Shown here: positions 8,050 to 19,738 of the stretch, piece after piece | How positions within the stretch are numbered: position 1 is the first letter of the stretch | How the letters are laid out: each line of letters begins with the position of its first letter | Assembly: GCF_014644415.1 (NCBI RefSeq) | Contig: NZ_BMKQ01000001.1 | Location: 858,861-922,860 of the forward strand | From: Marmoricola endophyticus | Lineage (GTDB): Bacteria; Actinomycetota; Actinomycetes; Propionibacteriales; Nocardioidaceae | Reading direction: 5' to 3' | Length of the DNA stretch: 64,000 bases | Made by a program: the position numbers and the translations under genes | Notes under the pieces: generated by a model | Told to the model about the DNA's origin: nothing | Databases searched by the model: none | The model's input: only the letters and a program-made list of their open reading frames with translations

Positions 8050-8714
8050 TCACAGGTCGCGCACCAGTGCCAGGACCCGGCCGGGACCGTCGTGCATCAC
8101 GTTGTGGCGGGTGTCCCACACCAGGTGCTCGACGTCGGGCTCCTCCGCCACGCGGTCGATGGAGATCCGCATCGGCGTGGGGATCTGCCACTGCGTCGCC
8201 TCGACGTACACCAGCCTCGGCACCTGCCGCCAGGCTCCGGTGAGGTGGACGGCCTGCAGGAGGGTGCCCACGGGGTGCGGCCGCGCCCGGTCGTCGAAGA
8301 ACGGGAGCGGGTCGACAGCATCGCCGAGACGGCGCGAGTCCTCGATGAACCAGTCCCGCTCCTCCTGGCAGGTCAGCGTCCAGGACGAGTCGCCGTCGCG
8401 CGGGAAGTACGCGTCCAGGTAGACCAGGCATCGCACGCGGTCCGGTCGCACGTCTGCCGCTGCGGTGATCAGCAGCCCGGCGTAGCTGTGCCCGACGAGG
8501 ACGACCTCACCGGCACCCGACCCGAGCGAGTCGATCGCGGCGACGACGTCCTGCACGTGCGTCTCCAGGGATATCCGCCGGTCGGTACGCGGGTCCGCCT
8601 CGAGCCCGGTCGGCGTCACCGCGACCGCGCGGTGGCCGAGTGCCTCGAGCTCGGCCACCAGTGGCTCGTACCACCACCCGCCGTGGTTCATCCCCGGCAC
8701 CAGTACGTAGTCGG

Positions 8715-8718
<4 letters not shown>
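8050..8718 (-). CDS. Alpha/beta hydrolase (hydroxynitrile lyase/MES-like)
   Basis: A 222-residue protein starting MTDYVLVPGMNHGGWWYEP at ATG 8718, which gives the typical beginning of the small plant-esterase-like alpha/beta hydrolases. It has an oxyanion motif near MNHGGWW, the nucleophile elbow VGHSYAG, and a final His in HNVMHDGPG. The acid is probably the Asp in the VWDTRHN region or upstream. The start ATG overlaps the stop of the MFS gene by the ATGA arrangement, so translation is coupled and the two form an operon under the divergent LysR regulator. Substrate is unknown; an ester or lactone exported or imported by the MFS partner is a reasonable guess only. Confidence 0.82.
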
Positions 8719-9950
<1,232 letters not shown>

Positions 9951-9988
9951 GAGACGAGTCTCCGCGGGAACGGATGAGAACTCCAACA

Positions 9989-10013
9989 GATGATAATGCT
10001 AGTTGCTATCATC
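9989..10013. promoter_or_regulatory. LysR-type operator in the MFS/lysR divergent promoter
   Basis: GATGATA (9989-9995), 11 bp, TATCATC (10007-10013): a perfect 7-bp dyad in the T-N11-A format of LysR binding sites. TATCAT of the right arm ends 8 nt before the lysR ATG and the left arm supplies the same word toward the MFS gene, so each arm may double as a -10 box. Confidence 0.7.
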
Positions 10014-10020
10014 ACGGCTG

Positions 10021-10896
10021 ATGGAGATCCACCAGCTGAGGTACGCCCTCGCCGTGGCACACGACGGCACGTTCACGGCCGCCGCCCGGCGCCTGCACGT
10101 CGCGCAGTCCGGCGTGAGCGCCCAGGTCGCGCGCCTCGAGCGCGAGCTCGGCACCACGCTGTTCGAGCGAGGCTCCCGCGCCGTGGTCCCCTCCGCCGCC
10201 GGGCGAGTGCTGCTCCCCCGGATGCGCGCGGTCCTGGAGGCGCTGGACCGGGTGGAGGACGCCGCCGCCGAGCTGAGCGGCCTGCTCACCGGGACCGTGC
10301 ACCTCGGAGCGGTCGCCGGACTCGGCTGGGCGCCGTTCCTCGACGCTTTGGAGGAGGTCCGCGAGCGCTACGCCGGGCTGGACATCTTCCTGCGCGAGGG
10401 GCTGGCCGCCGACCTGCAGGCGGCGGTCGCCGACGGCCGCCTCGACGTCGCCGTCGTCTCGTGGGCCCGCGAGCCGCTCGCCTCGCTGCAGTCCTGGGTG
10501 GCCGTGACCGAACGCGTCGCGGCCGTCGTCCCCCAGGACCACGAGTGGGCGACGCGCCGGTCGATCCGCCCCCGCGACCTCCTCGACGTGAAGGTGATCT
10601 GCACCAGTCACGGCACCGGCATGCGCGCGGCGTACGAGACGATGATGGCGGCCGAGCGGCTGGCGGCGCCGGTCGCGCTGGACGTCACGCTGCCCTCCAC
10701 TGCCCGCGCGCTGGTCGCCCGCGGGCTGGGCGTCGGCGTGCTGACCACCTCGCACGCGGACCTGCCCGACGACCTGACCCGCGTGGAGATCAGGTCCCAC
10801 CACGCGACGTCGTACCTCGGCGTGGTGTGGCGCGGGAGTCCCTCCGCCGCGGCGACCGTGATGCTCGAGACGCTGCGCCGTCGGCTCGCCGCGTGA
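10021..10896 (+). CDS. LysR-family transcriptional regulator
   Basis: A 291-residue protein starting MEIHQLRYALAVAHDGTFTA. Residues 1-60 form the LysR winged helix (ARRLHVAQSGVSAQVARLE as recognition region, LGTTLFERGSR after it). The remainder is the substrate-binding domain with GTVHLGAVAGLG and a late GLGVGVLT segment. An upstream in-frame start at 10003 would extend through the operator dyad and is rejected. The ATG follows a TATCAT box by 8 nt with no Shine-Dalgarno, consistent with a leaderless mRNA and with autoregulation from the same dyad that controls the divergent MFS-hydrolase operon. Confidence 0.87.
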   Translation: MEIHQLRYALAVAHDGTFTAAARRLHVAQSGVSAQVARLERELGTTLFERGSRAVVPSAAGRVLLPRMRAVLEALDRVEDAAAELSGLLTGTVHLGAVAGLGWAPFLDALEEVRERYAGLDIFLREGLAADLQAAVADGRLDVAVVSWAREPLASLQSWVAVTERVAAVVPQDHEWATRRSIRPRDLLDVKVICTSHGTGMRAAYETMMAAERLAAPVALDVTLPSTARALVARGLGVGVLTTSHADLPDDLTRVEIRSHHATSYLGVVWRGSPSAAATVMLETLRRRLAA

Positions 10897-10963
10897 GCAC
10901 CCCGTCACCCGCCGGCCACCTCCCCCTCACCGCGCGGCCACCGCGACACGTTGTGATGGACCC

Positions 10964-12151
10964 ATGACCACTCTCGGGAAGCACACCAGGGTCCTGCTGC
11001 GCGCAGGTGCCGTCGCGACCGTCACCGCACTCGCCGTCGGGCTCGCGCCCGGCGCGAACGCCGCCGACCAGACCACCTCCTCCGGCAGCAGCACCGCCGC
11101 GCGCCGTCAGGCGCCCGTACCGATCGTCATCGGTCACCGCGGTGCCTCCGGCTACCGACCCGAGCACACGCTGGCGTCGTACCAGCTGGCGATGCAGCTC
11201 GGCGCCGACTACGTCGAGCAGGACGTCGTGTCCACCAAGGACCACGTGCTGGTGTGCCGTCACGAGAACGACATCACCGGCACCACCGACGTCGCCGACC
11301 ACCCGGAGTTCGCGGACCGGAAGACGACCAAGGTGGTCGACGGCAAGAGCATCACCGGCTGGTTCACCGAGGACTTCACCCTCGCCGAGCTCAAGACGCT
11401 GCGCGCCAAGGAGCGGCTGCCGCAGGTGCGCCCGGGGAACACCCGCTACGACGGCCGCTTCCAGGTGCCGACGCTCGACGAGACGCTCGACCTCGTCGCA
11501 TCGGAGAACAAGGTCCTGCACCGCAAGGTCGGGGTCTACGTCGAGACCAAGCACCCGACGTACTTCCAGGGCATCGGGCTGCCGCTGGAGAAGCCGCTGG
11601 TGCAGACCCTCGCCCGGCACGGCATGGACCAGAAGGGGTCCAAGGTCTACCTGCAGTCCTTCGAGACCGGCAGCCTGAAGAAGCTGGACCGGCTGACCGA
11701 CCTGCCTCTGATCCAGCTCACCGACTCCTCGGGAGCGCCGTACGACCTCGTCGCCAAGGGCGACCCGCGGACGTACGCCGACCTCACCTCCGCGCAGGGG
11801 CTCAAGGACGTCGCGACGTACGCCGACGGGGTCGGCCCCAACGTCGACCAGGTCCTCCCCCGCGACGCCTCGGGCGCCACCGGCCGACCCAGCAGCCTGG
11901 TCGCGCTGGCCCATGCGCGCGGCCTGCTCGTGCACCCCTTCACCATCCGTGACGAGAACCAGTTCCTGCCGACCAACTACCGCACCGGCACCGACCCGAA
12001 CGCCAAGGGCGACGTGCACGACTACGTGGCTGCGGTCCTCGACGCCGGCGTGGACGGCTTCTTCGGCGACTTCACCGACAGCCTGGTCGACGCCCGCACC
12101 GACTGGCTGGGCGAGTCCCCGAAGCTGCGGGCGGCCGGCAGCGCCGCCTGA
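10964..12151 (+). CDS. glpQ: Secreted glycerophosphodiester phosphodiesterase
   Basis: This 395-residue protein has a Sec signal peptide (basic MTTLGKHTRVLLR, hydrophobic core, cleavage likely after ANA at 31-33). The GDPD active site follows: GHRGASGYRPEHT with His58, Arg59 and Glu67, EQDV with Glu85 and Asp87, and His100 in CRHENDI. The segment VYVETKHPTYF and the late DGFFGDFTDSL complete the GlpQ barrel. Secreted GlpQ releases glycerol-3-phosphate from deacylated phospholipids or teichoic acid outside the membrane. At 395 residues it is a little longer than E. coli GlpQ because of the Ser/Thr-rich linker after the signal peptide. It ends just before a strong hairpin. Confidence 0.9.
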   Translation: MTTLGKHTRVLLRAGAVATVTALAVGLAPGANAADQTTSSGSSTAARRQAPVPIVIGHRGASGYRPEHTLASYQLAMQLGADYVEQDVVSTKDHVLVCRHENDITGTTDVADHPEFADRKTTKVVDGKSITGWFTEDFTLAELKTLRAKERLPQVRPGNTRYDGRFQVPTLDETLDLVASENKVLHRKVGVYVETKHPTYFQGIGLPLEKPLVQTLARHGMDQKGSKVYLQSFETGSLKKLDRLTDLPLIQLTDSSGAPYDLVAKGDPRTYADLTSAQGLKDVATYADGVGPNVDQVLPRDASGATGRPSSLVALAHARGLLVHPFTIRDENQFLPTNYRTGTDPNAKGDVHDYVAAVLDAGVDGFFGDFTDSLVDARTDWLGESPKLRAAGSAA

Positions 12152-12159
12152 CGACGTAC

Positions 12160-12235
12160 GGGGACACACCGAAGTCCAGGAGCGACCCGCGGCACGCCTG
12201 CGTGGGGCCCCGCGGGCCGACTTCGGTGTATCCCC
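12160..12235. terminator. Bidirectional hairpin between glpQ and a GNAT gene
   Basis: Arms GGGGACACACCGAAGTC (12160-12176) and GACTTCGGTGTATCCCC (12219-12235) pair over 16 of 17 positions around a GC-rich 42-bp loop that can itself fold (CCGCGG near 12188 and again near 12211). It separates convergent genes; there is no long T tract. Confidence 0.6.
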
Positions 12236-12287
12236 GCAAGAGCCTGCCGGGCGTGGCGGCCGGCGTCGGTCGCCCACGAGCCGAGGT

Positions 12288-12778
12288 TCAGCCGCCCAGG
12301 ATCCAGACGTCGTACGGGAGCTCGGGCTTGCCCGGGACCGGGCGCCGCTCCTCGCGCCACCCGTCGGGGAACGCCACGTCGGCGGTGCGCCGCCAGAACC
12401 GCGCCGCGGTCGGGTTCTCGTCCTGGAAGGCGATCTCCCAGCGGCCCGGGTGTTGGGCGACCACGTCGAGCGCGAGGTCGCGCGCGGCGCCCGAGCCCCG
12501 CATCCGGCGTACGACGAAGAACGCCATCATGTGCCACTCGCCGTGCTCGCCGGCGCTGACCACCGCGAACCCGACCGGCACCTCGCCGTGGCCCTGGTCC
12601 GGGTCGTGCCAGGCGAGGTACGCCGCAGCGTCCTCGCGGTGGTCGTCCAGCGACGCATGGTTGAAGCGTCCGTCGGGACGGGGATAGGAGTCACGGAAGG
12701 CCGAGAGGTCGGCGGCGTACGCCTGCCACAGCCACTCCAGCACCGGCCACTGGTCGGGAGCGACCGGCCGGACGTCCA

Positions 12779-12779
<1 letters not shown>
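12288..12779 (-). CDS. GNAT-family N-acetyltransferase
   Basis: This 163-residue protein is read from GTG at 12779, giving the normal GNAT beginning VDVRPVAPDQWPVLEWLWQ. It continues with VPVGFAVVSAG and HMMAFFVVRRMRGSGAARDLALDVV, where RRMRGSGAARDL is the acetyl-CoA loop, and ends with ENPTAARFWRRTADVAF, the classic alpha4 segment. Substrate is unknown. Its GTG shares a base with the lepA stop (TAGTG), so it is translated from the lepA transcript or re-initiates after it. It converges on glpQ. Confidence 0.8.
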
Positions 12780-14659
<1,880 letters not shown>

Positions 14660-14740
14660 GGGCGGCTCTCGTCGCGGGGCAAGGACTGCTTCATCATCCC
14701 ACGCCCGCACGCGCCGCCCGAATCGCGCGGGGCGGGCGGC

Positions 14741-15106
14741 TCAGGCGAGGACCGGCTCCCGATCCAGGTCCGGCGCGACGACGTCGAGGGGGGCGGACCG
14801 CGGGTCCTCCGCCGGCACGGCACCCGTCTCGAACGTCTCGGCCGTGCCGGACGGGTCGGTCGCGCGTGACCGCACCAGCGCGACCAGGGCGATGAGCACC
14901 CACACCACGTTCGCCGCCGCCGACGGAAGGCTGTCGTGGGCCAGCGCACTCACCGTGAGCATCGCCGCCGCGGCGGCGTTGGTCGCCTGGAACGTGCGCG
15001 AGGTCGCGCTGAGGACCTTCTGGGAGACCAGCGCGTAGGCGACGACGGTGCCGAGGGCACCGGCCCACCCGAGGGCCGAGGCGAAGGACAGGACGGTGGG
15101 GCTCAT
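14741..15106 (-). CDS. Small CBU_0592-like membrane protein
   Basis: A 121-residue protein starting MSPTVLSFASALGWAGALGT. It has three hydrophobic segments (about 5-30, 38-58 and 65-85), with WAGALGTVVAYALVSQ and the late AANVVWVLIALVAL resembling the CBU_0592 family of three-helix bacterial membrane proteins, and a hydrophilic acidic tail after residue 85. Function of the family is unknown. It is divergent from a LysR-family gene 72 bp away and is its most likely target. An in-frame upstream start at 15142 is less likely. Confidence 0.6.
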   Translation of the reverse strand: MSPTVLSFASALGWAGALGTVVAYALVSQKVLSATSRTFQATNAAAAAMLTVSALAHDSLPSAAANVVWVLIALVALVRSRATDPSGTAETFETGAVPAEDPRSAPLDVVAPDLDREPVLA

Positions 15107-15177
15107 GGGAAGAACGATGCCGAGCACGCAGCCTAAGCACAATTGAACATCACGGAACCACGGGTTAAGTTGAAGTT

Positions 15178-16095
15178 ATGTCACTCCACCCCGGCCGGCT
15201 GACCACGCTGCTCGCGGTGCACCGGTACGGCGGGGTGCTCGCCGCTGCCGACGAGAGCGGCGTGACCGCCTCGGCGATCAGCCAGCAGATGTCGAAGCTC
15301 GAGGCGGAGGTCGGCACCCCCGTCCTCGACCGGCAGCCGGGCGGGGCGGTCCTCACCCCGGCGGGACGGATCCTCGCCGACGCCGCCGAGCGGATCGAGG
15401 CCGAGCTGATCGACGCCGAGCGCGCGCTGGCCGTGCTGCACGGCGAGCTGAGCGGGGTGGTGAGCATCGGCGCGTTCCAGAGCTTCCACCAGGCGGTGCT
15501 GGTGCCGCTCGTCGAGCAGCTGTCGACGACGATGCCGGGGATCGAGCTCGTCCTGCGCGACGTCGCGGCCGAGCAGGGCATGCGCGAGCTGCGGGCGGGT
15601 TCGCTGGACCTGCTGATGCTCGAGGCGGACAGCCCGGCCGGGCTGACCGCGCCGCGCGGCACCCACGACGTGGCCGTGCTCGACGAGCGGTGGCTGGTCG
15701 CGCTCCCCGTCGCGGCGCCGACCCCGACCAAGGTCGACGACCTCGCCGGACAGACCTGGCTCGGCGCCGACCGCGAGGCCGCTGCATGGGCAGCCACCGA
15801 GCGGGTGCTGTCCGCGTTCGACCGACGCCCGCGGGTCAAGCACCTCTACAACAACAGCGACGTCGCCATCTCGATGGTCGAGGGTGGGCTCGGTGTCGCG
15901 CTGCTGCCCTCCCTGGTGCTGGCCGGCGGGCTCCAGGTCGACGGGGTCCGGATCGCGTCCCTCACCGGACTGGGCAGCCGGCGCGTCGTCGCTCGGCACC
16001 GCAGCACTCGGGCCGAGCCCCGGCGCGAGGTGGTCGCGGTGCTGGACGAGGTCGTGGCGGCCGCGCAGGCCCTCGACCTCGGCGTCGACGGCTGA
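15178..16095 (+). CDS. LysR-family transcriptional regulator
   Basis: This 305-residue protein has an N-terminal helix-turn-helix (GVLAAADESGVTASAISQQMSKLE) and the wing (VGTPVLDRQPGG). The effector domain follows with VSIGAFQSFHQAVLVPLV and a late MVEGGLGVALLPSLVL. Compared with the LysR protein at 10021, the helix-turn-helix starts LTTLLAVHRYGG instead of the usual aromatic-rich start, as in a branch of actinobacterial LysR proteins. A TAAGTT box ends 6 nt before the ATG with no Shine-Dalgarno, suggesting a leaderless transcript. It probably regulates the divergent small membrane protein. Confidence 0.85.
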   Translation: MSLHPGRLTTLLAVHRYGGVLAAADESGVTASAISQQMSKLEAEVGTPVLDRQPGGAVLTPAGRILADAAERIEAELIDAERALAVLHGELSGVVSIGAFQSFHQAVLVPLVEQLSTTMPGIELVLRDVAAEQGMRELRAGSLDLLMLEADSPAGLTAPRGTHDVAVLDERWLVALPVAAPTPTKVDDLAGQTWLGADREAAAWAATERVLSAFDRRPRVKHLYNNSDVAISMVEGGLGVALLPSLVLAGGLQVDGVRIASLTGLGSRRVVARHRSTRAEPRREVVAVLDEVVAAAQALDLGVDG

Positions 16096-16101
16096 ACCGG
16101 C

Positions 16102-16710
16102 TCAGCGACCGCGCCAGCGGCGCCACGCACCCACCAGCGGGTCGTCCAAGGCGACCAGCAGCATCGGCCAGTAGCTGAGCCACGGCAGGACCAGCATCAG
16201 CAGGAGGGCCAGGACGAACAGCGAGGCCGTGACCAGGGCGAAGAACGGTGCGGGTGCCCGGTCGGAGTCGCGGAGCCCACGGTTGCGGGCAACCGCCCAG
16301 GCGATGCCCGAGAGGAAGAGCGTGCTCACCACCATCGTCGCGACGTAGAACACCTTGATCCCGGGCTGCTCCCCCGCCTCGGCCACCAGCGAGGTCGGGA
16401 ACGGCAGCAGCACGATCGAGAAGAGCCAGAGCACGAGGAACCGCGTCACCGCCGCGTCCGCGGCGACCAGGTCACGCACCAGGGCGTGCTGGACGAACCA
16501 CAGCCGGGCGATCACCGCGAAGCTCAGCGCGAAGGCGATCAGCTCACGCACGTGCTCCTCGAGCAGGTGGGCCACCGACTCGTCCGGTCCGAGCTCTCGG
16601 GCGACGTCGACGAGCGGCAGCACCAGCAGGGTGATCGCGATCGCGACCACCGCGTCGACGAACGTCAGGAGCCGGTCGACGTCACGATCGCGCTCGCGCT
16701 GCTCAGCCAC
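16102..16710 (-). CDS. TMEM175-family potassium-channel-like membrane protein
   Basis: This 202-residue protein begins with a short hydrophilic stretch and then RLLTFVDAVVAIAITLLVLPL. This is the R-x3-F-x-D-A-x2-A-I-A-x-T-L-L signature of the bacterial TMEM175 (DUF1211) family. About six hydrophobic segments follow, so there is one repeat of the channel unit, as expected for prokaryotic members that assemble as tetramers and conduct K+. The usual FSD is FVD here, which may affect the gate. Its start overlaps the 3' end of the frameshifted hydrolase by 8 nt, and its 3' end nearly touches the convergent LysR gene. Confidence 0.78.
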   Translation of the reverse strand: MAEQRERDRDVDRLLTFVDAVVAIAITLLVLPLVDVARELGPDESVAHLLEEHVRELIAFALSFAVIARLWFVQHALVRDLVAADAAVTRFLVLWLFSIVLLPFPTSLVAEAGEQPGIKVFYVATMVVSTLFLSGIAWAVARNRGLRDSDRAPAPFFALVTASLFVLALLLMLVLPWLSYWPMLLVALDDPLVGAWRRWRGR

Positions 16711-17607
16711 GCGCAGAGCGTAGGACCTGCTCGCCCTCGAGAAACGACCGCAGTGCCGCGAGCGTCTGGGACGGGGACTGCTCCGGCACGAAGTGCCCGC
16801 CGGGGAGGGGAACGCCGCTCAGCTGCGCGGCGTACGACGACCAGACGTCGAGCACGTCGTAGTGCCGGCCGACGAACCCGTCGGCTCCCCAGAGCACCTG
16901 GACCGGCAGGTCGAGGCGCCGACCGGTGTCGGCACGGTCGTGGTCCTGGTCGACACCCAGCGCCGCCGGTAGTCGCCGATCGTGCCCGCCAGGACCTCGG
17001 GCCGCTCGTGTGCCTTGACGTACCCCGCCAGGGCATCGGGGTGGAAGTCGCAGCCACCGGCGAGCGGGCCACCGAGGACCGTGCGGACCCAACCGGTCGG
17101 GTCGGCACCGAGCACGTTCTCGGGCACCGGAGCCGGCGCACCGAGCAGGAACCAGTGGAAGTACGCCCGGGCCAGCGCCTGGTCGGCGGTCTCCAGCACG
17201 TGCCTCGTCGGCACGATGTCGATCACCGCCAGGCCGGTCAGCCGCTCGGGGGCGTCCAGCGCGAGCCGGTGCCCGACCCGGGCGCCCCGGTCGTGCCCGA
17301 CCAGCGCGAACCGGTCGTGACCGAGCGCGTCCATCACCGCCAGCTGGTCGGTGGCCATCGCACGCTTGGCGTACGCCGCTGAGCGCTCCCCCGGTGGCGG
17401 CGCGTCGGACTCGCCGTACCCGCGCAGGTCGGTGAGCACGACCGTGTGGTCGCGCGCCAGGTCCGGCGCGACGGCGTGCCACATGTGGTGGTCCTGCGGC
17501 CAGCCGTGGAGCAGCAGCACGGGCGGACCGTCGCCCGCCGTCCAGGTCGCGATGCGCACGCCGCCGGGTGTGACGACGTCGCGCCGGACGAACCCCTCGA
17601 GCAGCAC
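16703..17607 (-). pseudogene. Alpha/beta hydrolase broken by a 1-nt frameshift
   Basis: From GTG 17607 the frame reads LLEGFVRRDVVTPGGVRIA, then the oxyanion segment LLLHGWPQDHHMWH, the nucleophile elbow region VGHDRGARVGHRLALD (Asp nucleophile as in haloacetate dehalogenase-like enzymes), and on to LAGTIGDYR. There the frame turns into Arg/Thr-rich nonsense. The -1 frame continues with the expected family sequence (ALGVDQDHDRAD, then LPVQVLWGADGFVG) and the catalytic His in PGGHFVPEQSP, ending at 16703. Restoring one G in the CGG run at about 16964-16969 would join both halves into a normal enzyme of about 300 residues. Either a recent inactivation or a sequencing error. It lies 8 nt after the SDR gene. 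Confidence 0.8.
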
Positions 17608-17614
17608 GCCGGGC

Positions 17615-18439
17615 TCAGCCCTGGGCGAGCTCGGCGACGTCCTGCCACTCCCGCCACGTGGACAGGCGGGACTCATAGTCCTGCTCGGCGATGCCGAGCG
17701 GCGCGGTGCCGAAGAAGCAGCGCAGCGGCGGCTCGTCGGCGTCGACCAGCCGCAGCACGGCGGCAGCACTGGCCTTCGGGTCGCCCGCGGCCGCGGTGCG
17801 CTGTGCGCGCTGCTGCTGCGCCTTCTCGCGGAAGTCGTCGTACGCCGAGAGCTCCTCGGAGTGCGAGGCCGACGGTCCGGCCCAGTCGGTGGAGAAGCCG
17901 CCCGGCTCGATGAGCGTCACCTTGATGCCGAAGTCGGCGACCTCCTGCGACAGCGTCTGGCTGAACGCCTCGAGCGCCCACTTGGAGGCGTGGTAGGCGC
18001 CGACCAGCGGGAACGCCGTGATGCCGCCGATCGACGAGACCTGGAGGATGTGCCCGCTCCCCTGCTCGCGCATCAGCGGGAGCGCTGCCTGCGTCACCCA
18101 CATCGCCCCGAAGAGGTTCGTCTCCATCTGACGGCGGAGGTCGGACTCGCTGAGCTCCTCGACCATCCCGAAGTGACCGTAGCCGGCGTTGTTGACGACG
18201 ACGTCGAGCCGGCCGAAGTGCTGGTGTGCCTGCTGCACGGCGGCGAAGTCCGCGTCGCGGTCGGTCACGTCCAGCTGCAGCGGGAGCAGCGCGTCGCCGT
18301 AGGTCTCGACGAGGTCGTCGAGGGTCGAGGTGTCGCGGGCCGTGGCGGCGACCTTGTCGCCCCGCTCGAGGGCGGCGATCGCCCACTCCCGGCCGAAGCC
18401 GCGGGACGCGCCGGTGATGAACCAGTTCTTCGTAGCCAT
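17615..18439 (-). CDS. Short-chain dehydrogenase/reductase
   Basis: This 274-residue protein starts MATKNWFITGASRGFGREWA. The NAD(P) motif is TGASRGFG near residues 9-16, the NNAG motif is VVVNNAGYGHFG near 85, and the catalytic Ser and YHASK (Tyr and Lys) lie near 138 and 151-155. The end (RLSTWREWQDVAELAQG) resembles the YdfG/short retinol-dehydrogenase-like group widely annotated as SDR oxidoreductase. Substrate is unknown. It is immediately followed by the broken hydrolase, probably in one transcript. Confidence 0.88.
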   Translation of the reverse strand: MATKNWFITGASRGFGREWAIAALERGDKVAATARDTSTLDDLVETYGDALLPLQLDVTDRDADFAAVQQAHQHFGRLDVVVNNAGYGHFGMVEELSESDLRRQMETNLFGAMWVTQAALPLMREQGSGHILQVSSIGGITAFPLVGAYHASKWALEAFSQTLSQEVADFGIKVTLIEPGGFSTDWAGPSASHSEELSAYDDFREKAQQQRAQRTAAAGDPKASAAAVLRLVDADEPPLRCFFGTAPLGIAEQDYESRLSTWREWQDVAELAQG

Positions 18440-18468
18440 ACCTCTCGTAACCGAGGGGGGACGGCGCA

Positions 18469-19614
18469 TCATCCCGGCGTCCGCTCCGGCACCGCCCTCG
18501 TCCAGCGTCGGGCCACCAGGAAGACATAGACCGCCACGCTGGTCACGACCATCGATACGAGCATCGCATCGAAGCCGGCCCAGGTTCCTCCGCCCGGGAG
18601 TGCGGTGTTGGCGCCGAAGATGCCCGCGATCAGCGTGGGCACAAGCAGCAGTGCCGTGACCTTCTCGAGCCGGCCCTGGAAGACCTGGTCACGCTGCGCG
18701 CGCTGCTCAGCCATGTAGCCCTGGAAGGCCACTCGGTCCATCGAGACCAGCTCCATCGATGCCCGGATGCCCTCCAGGAGTACGCCGCAGCGCTTGAGCC
18801 CTGAATCCATGAGGTCGTCCACGCGAGTCTCGAGCGGTGCCGCGACGGCGTTGCGGAACCGGTGCTCGTCCGGACGGAGCATCAGCCGGGCGTTCTCGAA
18901 GGCGCTGAGCCGACGACGGATCTCGTTGACCGTGGACAGCAGGACCTTGAGGTCGCGGGTGTCCGCTTGGTCGACAGCCACCCGCTCTCGCGACGCGGAG
19001 TGGTAGTGCTGCTCCCACCGCTGCAGACCGTGCTCGAGCTCGGCGACACACCGACGTGAGCGCACGAGGAGGCCCGCGACCACGGCCGAGGCGAGATCGG
19101 CAGCGGTCTCGCAGTCCTGCGACGTCCAGGTCCGGCACGCGTCCCTCACCACGTCCTCGTGGAGGATCGGCTCACCATCGGTGGCCTCGTCCAGCCCGTG
19201 CAGGAGTCGACTGCGCTGCCAGCACGAGACCAGCAGCCGGCTCCCGACGAGGGTCTCGACCATCTGCACGACCAGGCTTCCGGGACCGCGATCGATCGTC
19301 GGTCCCGGCTGAAGGTCGAAACCGACGAACGAGGCGTTACGGAACTCCTCCGCCCGGTCATGGGTCTTGGCGAGCTCGTCGCGCTCGAGCAGGTCGACGA
19401 CGTCCTCGAGACTGAGCGTCGGCGCAAGCGACGACAAGGCCGCAAACGCCTCCGAGGGGTCGGCATCGGCCTGCACGTCCACCCACAGGATGCTGACGGC
19501 GACCTCGGGCAGTGCAGCCGGGAGGCCCTCGAGCCTCACCGGCGCCTCCCCCGGGGTGCAGACGTATGCCGTGCAGAGCCCACTGTCGGACGAGCTGGAC
19601 GGTTGAGGTTCCAT
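18469..19614 (-). CDS. CorA-like divalent cation transporter with altered GMN motif
   Basis: A 381-residue protein with a long soluble N-terminal domain, a helical stalk (about 190-310) and two membrane helices at the C-terminus. The first helix is VTALLLVPTLIAGIFGAN and the second LVSMVVTSVAVYVFLVARRW. The selectivity motif that is GMN in classical CorA/ZntB reads GAN (IFGANTALPGG). The pattern after it, a short acidic-poor loop and W-x-G-F, is conserved in a group of actinobacterial CorA-like proteins, so the protein is probably functional but with changed ion choice. The start ATG at 19614 is preceded by GGAGG. It stands alone between the SDR and poxB on the same strand. Confidence 0.8.
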   Translation of the reverse strand: MEPQPSSSSDSGLCTAYVCTPGEAPVRLEGLPAALPEVAVSILWVDVQADADPSEAFAALSSLAPTLSLEDVVDLLERDELAKTHDRAEEFRNASFVGFDLQPGPTIDRGPGSLVVQMVETLVGSRLLVSCWQRSRLLHGLDEATDGEPILHEDVVRDACRTWTSQDCETAADLASAVVAGLLVRSRRCVAELEHGLQRWEQHYHSASRERVAVDQADTRDLKVLLSTVNEIRRRLSAFENARLMLRPDEHRFRNAVAAPLETRVDDLMDSGLKRCGVLLEGIRASMELVSMDRVAFQGYMAEQRAQRDQVFQGRLEKVTALLLVPTLIAGIFGANTALPGGGTWAGFDAMLVSMVVTSVAVYVFLVARRWTRAVPERTPG

Positions 19615-19738
19615 CGACGTGCCTCCGAAACGACGACCGACGACGCCTCACCGCCGGGTGACCTCGGCATTGTGCGACCGCGACCGACCGGTTGTTCACC
19701 GATTCGCCGAACAGAGGGCCCAGCGGATCCCGCCGACG

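Noticed and set aside
15107-15177. LysR operator between the small membrane protein and the second lysR gene
   Set aside because: Only short imperfect dyads (AACC/GGTT, GAAC/GTTAAG) were found, not a convincing T-N11-A site.
16950-16985. Programmed frameshift in the hydrolase gene
   Set aside because: No slippery heptamer or downstream pseudoknot is seen at the CGG run; a simple deletion is more likely.
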